From contig NC_057761.1 of the NCBI RefSeq assembly GCF_010389155.1, forward strand, positions 20,462,501-20,526,500: a DNA stretch of 64,000 nt, in the 5' to 3' direction. Position 1 is the stretch's first letter, and each line of letters opens with the position of its first letter. Source of the DNA: Erigeron canadensis. Lineage: Eukaryota > Streptophyta > Magnoliopsida > Asterales > Asteraceae. The notes beneath the pieces were generated by a model. That model saw only the letters and a program-made list of their open reading frames with translations. It did not search any database and was not told the DNA's origin. Made by a program: the position numbers and the translations under genes. Shown piece after piece: positions 13,301-23,368 of this stretch.

Positions 13301-13699
13301 AACCTTGACATAGAAACAATGCTCTTTTGGAGTAGGCTCCATGTTCATGATGTACACATTCCCTTTTCTTGGTGCAATCATTACTACCTTCCAATCCTTG
13401 TTAAAAACAGTGCCTTGAGCAATGTCGAACAGTACCCTATATCCATCATCACAAAGTTGACTGACACTTATCAAGTTATATTTCAAACCATTTACAAATG
13501 CAACCTTAGTGAATTGAATCTGCCCATTGTCAACAACACCATATCCTTCAGTTTTCCCACTTCCATCATTACCAAATGTCACTGCAGGTCCATCACATGC
13601 AGTGAACTCTTCCAGCAGGGGCTTACATCCGGTCATAGTCCGGCCAGCTGCGCTGTCCAGATACAAATATTTTTGTTTCGATCGCCCTGCACACCCAAG
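10345..13699 (-). pseudogene. Element B pol (PR-IN-RT-RNase H), three single-base frame breaks
   Basis: Protease (YLDSAAG near 13660), integrase HHCC segment ([18 protein letters not shown]), integrase core ([22 protein letters not shown]), RT ([18 protein letters not shown] near 11280) and RNase H (GYSDSDHAG, STAEAEY, FCDNTSAIAIS, TKHIDIRYHF). It ends LGMLNPH. The main open piece is 820 aa (11204-13666). Breaks: 13664 (a G lost in NIWYLD), about 11268 (an A lost just after YVDDI) and about 10615 (an A lost from an A-run in RNase H). Otherwise every catalytic motif is present. The protease triad reads DSA rather than the usual DSG/DTG. Confidence 0.9.
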
Positions 13700-16111
13700 T
13701 TAGTGATCAGTTATTTTGTGAACCCATCTTTTCTTGATGGGTCCACTGGACTTCTTCCGAGAAGTCCCATGTGCTTGACTAGGTGTTGAACTGGATGAGG
13801 AAACTGGAGGGTTCTCTCCAGTTTCTGGAATAAAAACAATTGGTTTCAGTGGAACATTGACCTCCTTTTTCTTTTCGATGTATGCTCCTTTCTGAGCAGA
13901 TTGTTTTATCTTTTGTTTTTGAGGAGGAGTTTTGACAATTTGTTTTTCAACAGAAGAGGATGCACCTCCTTCCAAATTCTTAATTCTGGCAGTACAACTT
14001 TGTACCTGCCTTGACAAATTTTGGATTTGATTTTCCATTCTTACCAAAATGTTTTTTTCTTCAGGCTGCTGGCCTTTGGACTTTGGCTCAGCGGGGGTTT
14101 TAGTCTTTAGAGTTGAGGACTCACTTGACTTATGAGGTAAGGGATTGTCACCATATTCCTTTTTAACTGTAGCTTTAGCCTTCTTGGCTCCAGTTTTAAC
14201 CTCAACAGGGTTGGTCTTAGTGGATTCAGATTTGATTGTGCCAGAGGAATCATAAGGTGTTTCAATTTTAACAGATTCTGGCAATTGGTGAATTGTGGGT
14301 AAAACAGCTGCCATCTGAAGATCACCAGATTTCCAGGCAGTTTTTTGAGCATCAATGGTTTTAGAAAAAGCGTCATAATTTTTACCAGATGCTTGAACCC
14401 AAGAATTAATAACCATATGTTCTTTTTCAAGATCAAATTTCAGTTTTTGGTTATCTCTTTCCAATGCCTCGTTTTTCAAATCTGACTCTTTAAGAGCCAA
14501 CTGGACACTTTGCAAATCATTTACTTGACTTTTCATGTTGTTTAATTCAACCAAAACTGTTTCTAAATATCTTTCACAGTCAGTTCTCATGGTTTCAACA
14601 AATAACAAGTCATCATTCAATGATTCAGCAATATCCAATTTCAGTTCTGAATCAATTTCGATATCATAATCCCTTACCTTCTTTAAAATGATATCAACCC
14701 ATCTTCCAGATACAACATCATCCTTCACCACTGGTTGTTGACTCTCCAATGCCATGAAACACATATCTCTAATCTCTTCTTCATCATCAGATGAGTCATC
14801 AGAGAGTTCCCATTTCCCTTCAGTTTGAGCCATCATGCACTTGTTCTTTTCTTTCTCATTATTTTGTTCAAGAGACATGAGAGCAATCTGGGCCTTAAGT
14901 TTCTTGTATTTGGCCTTATAATCATCAGTTTTAACAAAGTTTGGGACAATAGGACCAGTTTGGTAGTTCATCTGACTAGATCTGCATTCCTTCATGAAAT
15001 GGCCTTTCTTACCACATTTATAGCAGGTAAGATTAGCCTTATCCATTGAGATTGAATTGGAAGCATTATTGGACCCATTAAATCGATTAGATTTATGCTT
15101 AAACCTATTAAAGGTTTTAGCAATCATGGCAACCAGATCATCATCGTCAGTTTCCTCACAACCATCACTGAGATTAGTGGTTAGACCAGAGTTCAAAAAG
15201 TTGTTTAACATTTCCTTCATAGAATGTGACTGGACATTCTCAGTAGATATTAAAGCAGCACAAGGTTGCCCAGAAAAGTTGGCAGCCTTGGAACTCTGAG
15301 CATGGTTTAAAGCATCTTGTTCAGCGAGTAATCTTGCTGCATCATTATCTTCAGTAAATCTGAAGGCTCCATAAAGAGAGGCAAGAGTATGGCTATGCAA
15401 GGTCTTTCCTTGTCTTAAGACAAGAACCATGTGTGCCCATTTGGATGGCAAAACATCACAGAATTTTTCAAGAAGAATATCCTTATCCTTCTCCACTCCC
15501 AAGCCTCTAAGTTGATTAATTAGGCCAGTAAATCTGGTATAAGTACCAGTTAAACTTTCATTGGGAAGAGCAAAGAAGGATTCATACTTCTTGTTGAGAG
15601 CAACCTTTCTAGTGACAATGGTGTCATTTCCTCCTTCAAACTGGAGAACTAATTCATCCCACATAGATTTTGCACTTGGAAATAGCACAAGAGTAGGAAT
15701 TAGTTCCTCAGGTATAGCAGAAAGAATCATGTTTTTCAGTTTGGTATCAAGATCAACCAATCTGCGATCCTCATCTGACCAATGTTCCTCAGATTTTTCC
15801 CTGGTGCCTCTTCTCCCAGTGGGGTCGAGAAGAGGGCTAACACCACTGGACATGGGTGTATATGGCCCATCCTTAAGGATTTTCAACATATACCTCTCTA
15901 TCCCACCAAAATGCAAGAGCATTCTAGCCTTCCATGTACCAAATGTCTCACCATTCCCATCGAATTTGGGAACAGGAGAGTTGGAGTAATGTACATGAAC
16001 GTGGTTAGCTCCAGGAGTAGGAGGAGGAGGAGGAGGGTTAGTATTTAAAGGAGTAGCAATATTAGGATTAGATTCATTTGGACCAGAACCATTCTCACCT
16101 TCAGCAGCCAT
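13700..16111 (-). CDS. Element B Gag polyprotein, 803 aa
   Basis: Packages the element RNA into virus-like particles. The start is the first ATG after the PBS (45 nt away; MAAEGENG). Order: Pro-rich segment (about residues 23-33), UBN2-like capsid domain (45-270, with LGVEKDKDILLEKF), acidic EETDDDDLVAM, CCHC zinc knuckle CYKCGKKGHFMKEC, acidic DDSSDDEEE, a long helical charged region (about 470-600), and a Lys/Pro/Ser-rich tail. Open throughout. In A, C and F gag ends HKNN; here one A is missing from the A-run just before the stop, so the last residues read HKITDH. It is followed at once by pol in another frame. Confidence 0.9.
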   Translation of the reverse strand: MAAEGENGSGPNESNPNIATPLNTNPPPPPPTPGANHVHVHYSNSPVPKFDGNGETFGTWKARMLLHFGGIERYMLKILKDGPYTPMSSGVSPLLDPTGRRGTREKSEEHWSDEDRRLVDLDTKLKNMILSAIPEELIPTLVLFPSAKSMWDELVLQFEGGNDTIVTRKVALNKKYESFFALPNESLTGTYTRFTGLINQLRGLGVEKDKDILLEKFCDVLPSKWAHMVLVLRQGKTLHSHTLASLYGAFRFTEDNDAARLLAEQDALNHAQSSKAANFSGQPCAALISTENVQSHSMKEMLNNFLNSGLTTNLSDGCEETDDDDLVAMIAKTFNRFKHKSNRFNGSNNASNSISMDKANLTCYKCGKKGHFMKECRSSQMNYQTGPIVPNFVKTDDYKAKYKKLKAQIALMSLEQNNEKEKNKCMMAQTEGKWELSDDSSDDEEEIRDMCFMALESQQPVVKDDVVSGRWVDIILKKVRDYDIEIDSELKLDIAESLNDDLLFVETMRTDCERYLETVLVELNNMKSQVNDLQSVQLALKESDLKNEALERDNQKLKFDLEKEHMVINSWVQASGKNYDAFSKTIDAQKTAWKSGDLQMAAVLPTIHQLPESVKIETPYDSSGTIKSESTKTNPVEVKTGAKKAKATVKKEYGDNPLPHKSSESSTLKTKTPAEPKSKGQQPEEKNILVRMENQIQNLSRQVQSCTARIKNLEGGASSSVEKQIVKTPPQKQKIKQSAQKGAYIEKKKEVNVPLKPIVFIPETGENPPVSSSSSTPSQAHGTSRKKSSGPIKKRWVHKITDH

Positions 16112-16155
16112 CGAAGCAGACCTAGGTTATAGAATTGAAACAATTCAACCTGCCT

Positions 16156-16167
16156 GCTCTGATACCA
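16156..16167 (-). other. Primer binding site of element B
   Basis: Minus-strand TGGTATCAGAGC, complementary to initiator tRNA-Met, two bases inside the LTR end. Confidence 0.92.
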
Positions 16168-16169
16168 CT

Positions 16170-17136
16170 TATTAGTCCCAACTATCACTAGATGGGTGCT
16201 GAAGACACCTCTATGTCGATGGTGAGTGAACTTTGCAACACGATCAATTAATCTGGATGTGACCAGTTTAGTTTGATCGTGTACCAGGTTAACTGGAATT
16301 AAGTATTAAAGTGACAGAATGTTAATACATGCAATAATATAAATGACGAGCATATAAACTGGTGAGACAATATGTAATTTTCAAGTGTATTTTATTTATT
16401 ACTGTTTAAATAAAATACAAGGTTGTTGCGGAACCAAGATAATACAAGAATGTAAATATCCTAACAACCCATGAATTACAATTGATCTAAACTTGGAAAT
16501 TCTCCTAAACAATCGAAACACTTAGAGTTGTGAAATGTTTCTTTTTGCGATTGAGAGAATATTGCACAAGTTCACCAATATTGCAGAATATTTGTATTTG
16601 CAAAGTTATTGAAACAGCTTGTGCAAGGACCTCTATTTATAGTCGAAGATTGAGCATGGGGATCTCAACTTCGATGTACAAATATGGTTGACAGCACACA
16701 AAAGTATTGTTTAAATAATCCTTTGTGTGTGTTAAATAAAGTAAGACAAAAGGTTACTTTATTCAACCACTCTACATCTTTGTATCTTTATCCAAAGACA
16801 ATATCATTGTCCGGTTAAAAGGATGTAGAGTAAAAAAGGTCCTCCTCGTAATCAGTGTAAAGCTTTGTAAGAGCATTTACACTGGAGGATTCTCCAGTTG
16901 ATTGATCTGGTAGATTGTCAACTGGGCTTCGCTGCCATTGCCAATCTCTATTTTCCATTTGTTGTCTTTGACTTCAACTGGAAGGTCTTCAGATTCTAGT
17001 CGTCTGATCTCAACTGGAGGAAGTCATCAGTTGCTAAACCTGTACAATGCAACTGGACTTCTAATATTTCGGACAATTCCTCATGCTCTCCAGATGTCAC
17101 TGGAGAGCTCCAGTTTAGTTAAAACTGGACCTAACA
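16170..17136 (-). repeat. 5' LTR of element B (967 bp)
   Basis: On the minus strand it starts TGTTAGGTCC (17136) and ends GGGACTAATA (16170); C and F end GGGACTTACA, so the terminal CA is changed here. TATAAATAG promoter box at 16633-16641. The first 60 bp hold two hairpins. U3 holds six CAACTG/CAGTTG cores. The right flank is TAAAA; the matching duplication on the other side is lost with the gap. Confidence 0.92.
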
Positions 17137-19249
17137 TAAAATATATGTTTTTTTTAATAGCAAATAAGATATAATTAATAGGAGATCAACTATCAAGTTA
17201 CAAGAAATCCTAAATAAAAGTTATAAGAATAAAGAAAGCTCTACATTACAATAAAGAAACAAACACGGGACTTAACTGCAAAATCACAAAATATATGTTG
17301 ATCTGAATTACATTATTTTGATTTTGATTTTATTTATATAATTTAATGTACCAGTTTCTTTTTTACGAAATTATAAGGTCTTTTTATATGCCTTTAACAA
17401 AACGTTTTATTTTATTTTAAAATGTCTTTCACCTCCTATGCATTTGATACGAGACTAAATCTAGTTATTAGTTATGACATAAACAAATTTTAATTTGATG
17501 AAATTAAACATAAATAAGCTATTACGACACTTTTTTTTAAATATATAAAGATTATATAATTATATTTTTAAAAAGTATCTAACTTTTTTGATAATTTATA
17601 TGAAAAAATCAATATTACTTATTCATAACTTATTTATTTTTCTATTAACTAATGTGTCCATTAATATAAATTTTAATTCATCAAAACGTTCTTCTTTTTC
17701 CAAACATATGCAAGTAATATTAAAAATCATTAAATTACAAACCAAAAAATATTTACTACCATTACATCGATACGATGTTAGATATTATTTAGTTGCTTAT
17801 ACATCCTTTTTACATTTTTTCTTTCTCCATTTTCTTCTATAAAATAAAAAATAAAAATATATTAATTGTGTTTACTAAAACATAAGAAAAAATAAATACT
17901 TAAATCTAAATATATATATAAAAAAGAAACATTAATTTCAAATCGATTAGTGTGGACCTTTAGATGAATCTCAACTTTTAATTAGAGCTCAGATCAAGAC
18001 CCCAATGTCATTTTTTTTCCATACCCTTTATTTCATATTTTTAATGTTATTATTTACGAGTATTATTTATTAATTATTATTTATCAAATAATGATCAACT
18101 ACACATAAATAAAGTTCTTAACTCATTTACTCCTAGCCGTCGCCCATTCCCCTTCGCATCTCATCTTCATCTCTATTAAATACTATACTATGTCCCATTC
18201 AATGCATGATAATATACACATTACATTAAACTGATCACAAATATAATATTTTAAGTAATATTACTTGAAAACAATGATTAACGTATATACGTCAAGAGTA
18301 CTAATAGATGTTATGTATAATAATAATAACTAAAAGAACTTTTAATGATATTATACTTTTGTTGTGCATGTTAAAATCTGAAAATGAACATGTATAAAGC
18401 TAAGTAGTGAAGGACCAAAATTTCGGTGTTTTGGTAAAGGACTGGTATTAAAAATATCGGTTATTTCAGTGGTATTTCAGTAATCTTAATCTTATTAAAA
18501 ATGTTATATATAATTATATATATATATATACCAGAAAGATTGCAATTATACACACAAATAGCAATTATATTAAGTTAATACTCAATCTGAATATCAAAGT
18601 CAAGTTTAAAAGTGTCAATATTTAATAGATTAGTGTTAATACTTGAAAAGTTGAGTGTTTCTTATGTTGTTTGCTAGTTTGGACAAAAATAATTTAATAA
18701 AAAAATTAAAAAATCTGAAAAACTGGTATACCACTTAAATTTGGACCGAAATTTGACCGATTTCACCGAAAATCTTGGTAACGAAATTTTGGACAAAAAA
18801 CTATACCGGTATACCATTGGAGAACCGAAAACCGAAATACCACCGGTATACCACTGGTATACCACCGAAATTGACTACATATAAAGTAAAATATATATAT
18901 AAAGAAAAAAATGAGCGTAAAGAAGATATAAAGGTGAAAAGAATGAAATTTAAATCGAATATAAAGACAAATGTCAAAAATATGTGAGTGAAACTGATAA
19001 AGTAAATATCTAATTTAACATTGATAATATAATCAGATAGTAAAATATTAGATAACGTTATCAATATAATCTAGTTTTATATTATATTAAAGTAAATTAT
19101 GCTCCACGTACAAAGATAATTAAATACAAAGAAACGATCGATAATGATATAATCAATATCTTTAAATTAGGTTTAAGATTCACAAAATATCTATCGTAGT
19201 TTTGCAAAAAATAAAAAATATTAAGTTAGATCAAGTGGTTTGTGTATAA
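17137..19249. other. AT-rich intergenic DNA, no gene seen
   Basis: About 2.1 kb with no ORF that resembles a protein. 18410-18890 holds many copies of ACCGAAAT/ATTTCGGT and GGTATACCA in both orientations, which looks like a decayed repeat without clear ends. A short TA run lies near 18512-18530. Confidence 0.6.
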
Positions 19250-19258
19250 TATTAAAAA

Positions 19259-20299
19259 GAGTTAAGTCATTGGATGACCATCGTACTTTCCTTCTTGTAC
19301 ATGGTTGCCCATCAAACCAGAAAACTAAGCTGTATGACGAACATACTTTTCAAATTTGTACACGATTGACCAAAAGTTTACCTTTTTACCGGTTACATTA
19401 TTGTTTGATGACGTGGCAATGACATCGCAATTTGAAAAGTCACTGGATGACCATCGTATTTTTCTTCTTGTACATGGTTGCCCATCAAACCAGAAAACTA
19501 AGCTGTATGATCAACATACTTTTCAAATTTGTACACGGTTGACCAAAAGTTGACCGGTTGACCAAAATTTGTGTATGAATTTAGTTTGGATTTGAGGGTT
19601 TTGAAAACCCTAGTTGGAATTAGGAAATAAATTTCCAGATCTGTTACATGTATAACAGATTTATTTGTATTGAATTTAGTTAGGAATTGGGGGTTTTGAA
19701 AACCCTAGATTTATTTGACAATTAGTGAAATGAATTCGTTTTCCATATATGAGCATGGATGAATTCAATTTCAATATATGAGAATTTATGTTTGGTTAAC
19801 TTTTTTAGAGTCTGCTGCTTCTGGCCGGAATCTGCTGGTGTTAATTCAATATATTATTATTATTAATATTATTATTGTTATTATTATTATTATTATTATA
19901 CAAATTAGTAATACGTTTCTATACACATAATTGCTGACTGGGCATTCAAGTCATTGTTAAAAATAATTCACTTCATTTTCACGTCATCAAAAAATAATGC
20001 AACCGGTAAAAAGGTAAACTTTTGGTCAACCGTATACAAATTTGAAAAGTATGTTGGTCACACAACTCAGTTTTCTGGTTTGATGCGCAACCATGTATAA
20101 GAAGGAAAGTACGATAGTCATCCAGTGACTTAACCCTAAAAGAAAATACGTTTAACCGGCTATCACCGGTCAACCGGTCAACTTTTGGTCTACCGTGTAC
20201 AAATTTGAAAAGTATGTTGGTCATACAGCTTAGTTTTTTGGTTTGATGGGCAACCAGGTACAAGAAGGAAAGTACGATGGTCATCCAGTGACTTAACCC
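19259..20299. mobile_element. Non-autonomous MULE-type element with compound terminal inverted repeats
   Basis: Flanked by a perfect 9-bp duplication TATTAAAAA (19250-19258 and 20300-20308), the length typical of Mutator-like elements. The left arm (19259-19560) holds two direct copies of a unit containing GGATGACCATCGTA and TTTTCAAATTTGTACAC. The right arm (19978-20299) holds two copies of the same unit inverted. Ends are GAGTTAAGTCA and TGACTTAACCC. The 420-bp centre is AT-rich with a TTA run (19852-19900) and codes for nothing, so mobility would depend on a transposase elsewhere. ORFs of 60-100 aa in the arms are repeat artefacts. Confidence 0.85.
19852..19900. repeat. TTA/ATT microsatellite
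   Basis: Interrupted run of ATT/TTA triplets inside the MULE-type element. Confidence 0.85.
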
Positions 20300-20308
20300 T
20301 ATTAAAAA

Positions 20309-21425
20309 TTAGAGATCATGAGTTCTAATCTTGTATTTGGCTTCCAAATATATTTATTTGTTTATTAATAACTTTCTTTTCATCTAAGAGATTTAATAAT
20401 AACTATTATTATATTTTAAAATATATGAGAACGGTACCCGCGCGTTGCGGCGACCATCGAGTTAGTGACGGTGAGATGGTGGGGTGATAGGTCATAAAAT
20501 GTGATTGATCATAGGAGGTGATAGGTCATAGAGTTTGATAGCCAAATGCCTTAGTCGTCCGCCCTCGTATTTAAAAATTCGTCGAAAGTATATCGAATGA
20601 CATCTCTAATGAAAAAGCATGAAATTTTAAGAACACCCATATAATTTTTATAATTTATCGATGTACGGTTTTTGAGATAAAAGATTTTGAATGAGTTGGA
20701 GGAATAAATGATTTATGGAGGAGAGAGAAAAAAAATGATTAATTGAGATTTGAGAAGAGCAAAAGGGTAATATATATAGTTATTTTAGGTAAATATAGAA
20801 TTGATATGAGACAAAAAGTAAATATTGAAACGTAAAATTTAGACAAAGCTTTTTGCTTTATAATATAGTATAGATTAAGTTAGATCCTTTAATAAGTATT
20901 ACTTATTTTCCAAATATGTATTTAAAATATATTAATAGTTATTGCTAAATTTTTTGTTTCATGAAAACTCTTTGATGCAAAGAAAGTTATTAATAGACAA
21001 ATAAATATAATTACAAGATTTAAAAATTTGGTATCTATTAAATCTTTCACCATTTTCATCTTCACGATGTTATATCAAATTTGAAGCCCCTAAATTCTCT
21101 CTCTCTCTTATCAACATTGTGCCAATTACTTATCAATATTTACTTAAACTCATTTGGTTATATGGAAGCAAATATAAAATTATCGTATTTCAACCCTTTT
21201 GTTTACAATTCGTGAATATACGACATCATGAAATATTAGTATTTTATTAGTTATATATGTCTTAACACGTATTATGTGGGATATAATCCAATCAAAACAT
21301 ATAAGAAAAGGCAAAAATAATTTCTGGAAAAATTGCTCGCATAGAATTTTCATCTTTTTTAAATAACAAAAAAGACAAAAATGATTTATAGTAAAATTAA
21401 ATATGTAGTTTATTGTTAACTCTAA
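20309..21425. other. Intergenic DNA, probable unclassified repeat
   Basis: No gene seen. 20425-20880 has the look of a dispersed plant repeat: it opens with a GC-rich CCCGCGCGTTGCGGCG and ends in ATAATATAGTATAGATT. I see no terminal repeats or target duplication, so it is left unclassified. Confidence 0.35.
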
Positions 21426-21717
21426 GGGCACGTTTGGTTCACAGAATGTTTTTGGAAGGAATGAGATCTATCAAAGGAATTGGAATTTGAATGAATGAAA
21501 TTTAACGGAATGTTTTTGATTTTTTGCAAATTCAAGTGTGTGAAGGAATGAGATTCATTCCTCCATCCCTAAGGAATGGAGATTCCATCAAATGATGGAA
21601 TGTTTACATTCCTACGGAATGTGATTCCTCCTTCTTTGAACAACCAAACGCACTAAGGAATGAAATTCAATTCCAATTCCACCAAATTCCATCAAATTCT
21701 GTGAAATAAACGCGCCC
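21426..21717. mobile_element. Tourist-like (PIF/Harbinger) MITE
   Basis: 292 bp with imperfect terminal inverted repeats (GGGCACGTTTGGTTCACAG at the left, the complement as CTGTGAAATAAACGCGCCC at the right), flanked by TAA on both sides (21423-21425, 21718-21720). Three-base TTA/TAA duplications and GGGCNCGTTTGG ends are typical of Tourist-like elements. Non-coding. Confidence 0.75.
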
Positions 21718-22172
21718 TAAGTATGCACAAAAAGTAAAAGGTAAAGAGTTCTTCTCTATTATTAATACCTTATATAATGTATTTCACATTTTCTCTCCTT
21801 TTTAAAATATGATTTGATATAGCTATTTTACTCTCACTCTACTTAATTATGTATACTTTCATTCCTATATTGATGATATATCAAAATATTCTTAATGAAA
21901 TAATTTACGACATTTATTTATCAACTCCCAAAATAACTATATACCATATTTTACGTCAATTAGTTTTCCACTACTCGTCGCCCCCAAGATTCGCAACCGC
22001 CACCACCCGTCGCTACCACCACCACCCCCACTCGCCCTCGCCGTCACACCACCGCCGCTTTGCACGGATACCCCTCTAGTTTATAATAAAAGTCTTGATT
22101 ATTTAACTTTATTCAAGCACAACCTAAAAATTAATATAAATTCAAACAAATTGCAGGTTTTAGGAAATAGAT
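21718..22172. other. Intergenic DNA downstream of the LRR gene
   Basis: No gene seen. 21968-22078 is a CCACC/CGCC-rich low-complexity patch ending GCACGGATACCCCTCTAG, a sequence style like that at 20430. It lies where the missing 3' half of the LRR gene would be. Confidence 0.5.
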
Positions 22173-23180
22173 CTAATGACAAGAAAAGTAGTAGGTATCA
22201 AAATCTTGTATACCTGTGTTGTTGATATGTATACGTGGCAAATTTCCACAGATCTGGTTGTCAAACAAATCCAACCACCAAAGATGAGATGAGATGTTCT
22301 CAAACCACTCTGGTATTGTATCCTTAATACTCGAATTTCTAAGATATAAATATCGAAGATTTGTTTGGGTTTGAAACCAACTTGGGAATCGAGGTCCGAT
22401 GTTGCAGGAACTTGCATAAAAAGACGTCAATTGGAAGGGAGGAATCCAATAAGGGCTCACATTCAACCTTATCAATGAATTTTCAGACAAGGACAACCAA
22501 GTTAGATTTTTGAGTTTGGTGAAGTGAATTTCAGAAACAACCCCGCTCAATCGATTACTACGAAGATAAAGGAATCGGAGGTTTGCAAGATGACCAAGAC
22601 TAGTGGGAATGTTTCCGCTCAATTGATTATTCCAAAGAGAGAGTCTTTCTAGCTTCGTGAGTAGTCCAATGGTTTTGGGTATGCTCCCACTCAATTGATT
22701 GTAGGAAAGAGAGAGCACTTTTAGGGTTGATAGGCCACCAAATGAGGAAGGTATTGGACCAGATAATTGATTATATGAAAGGTCCATGGAAGAAAGAGAG
22801 CTCAACGTTCCAATAGAATCAGGTATTCGGCCATGGAAATTGTTATTGTTAAGGTATAGATGCATGAGGCCAGTAAGGTTTGATAACCAGACAGGAATGG
22901 TGGACGTGATACCATTACCAGAGAGACCAAGTTCAACAACCTGACCGGTTTTCTCGTCACACACAACTCCCTGCCACTCACAACATTCTAATCCGGTCCA
23001 TGTTGACAGCCGATTTGATTGGTCAGTGATGCCTTGTCTGATTAAGAGCAGTGTTTGCCGCTCTTTTTGGATACATGTAATGTTTGAGGAAGCTATGATC
23101 ATGGTGTCATTGCTGCTTGCGGCATATGTTTGAAAGAACATGAATAATAATATAAAAATGACAAGAAAAATGGTTTCCAT
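22173..23180 (-). pseudogene. LRR receptor-like protein, N-terminal half (335 aa)
   Basis: Resembles plant extracellular LRR receptor-like proteins of the EIX2/RLP class, which sense microbial or developmental signals at the plasma membrane. Signal peptide residues 1-20; LRRNT domain about 36-76 with C36, the C66-C67-W69 pair and C74; then about ten plant-type LRRs (80-318) with N-x-L-S-G-x-I-P cores. It stops at 22173 after an atypical tail (IQDFDTYYFSCH) with no second LRR block, transmembrane helix or cytoplasmic tail; family members are usually 800-1000 aa. A CAG|GTATAC at about 22212 could be a splice donor, but I see no continuing exon to the left. A TATATATA box lies at 23241-23248. 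Either a truncated pseudogene or a short secreted LRR protein. Confidence 0.75.
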
Positions 23181-23240
23181 TTTGGATTAATTAAGATAGG
23201 GTACACGTTTGTATAATTCAGATGTAGGGGGAATGGGGCA

Positions 23241-23248
23241 TATATATA
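23241..23248 (-). promoter_or_regulatory. TATA box of the LRR gene
   Basis: TATATATA about 60 nt before the ATG at 23180, with a purine-rich leader between. Position fits a plant core promoter. Confidence 0.5.
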
Positions 23249-23368
23249 ACACAGCATGCCTTAAAATCTGTATGAATGGCACAAAGTCTTTTTAAACATC
23301 TCATTGTTGAGTTGGACTCAAGGATCGTACAAAGTCTTCTAAAAAAAGTCATAGTAGACTTGGAGGCA

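Larger units (their letters stand above)
6336..17136 (-). mobile_element. Element B: near-complete Ty1/copia (SIRE/Maximus-type) element with ORF3
   Basis: Minus-strand order: 5' LTR (17136-16170), PBS, gag (803 aa, open), pol, a 0.7-kb spacer with a TATA box, then ORF3 running into the gap. The 3' LTR is not visible unless element A's LTR serves as it. The three pol frame breaks are single-base losses in short runs, and element A shows the longer run at the two sites it covers. The copy is therefore young and may be intact in the real genome. Confidence 0.92.

Noticed and set aside
19240..20284. ORFs of 60-101 aa in the MULE-type element
   Set aside because: They are the terminal repeat units read through; the same peptide appears in each arm.
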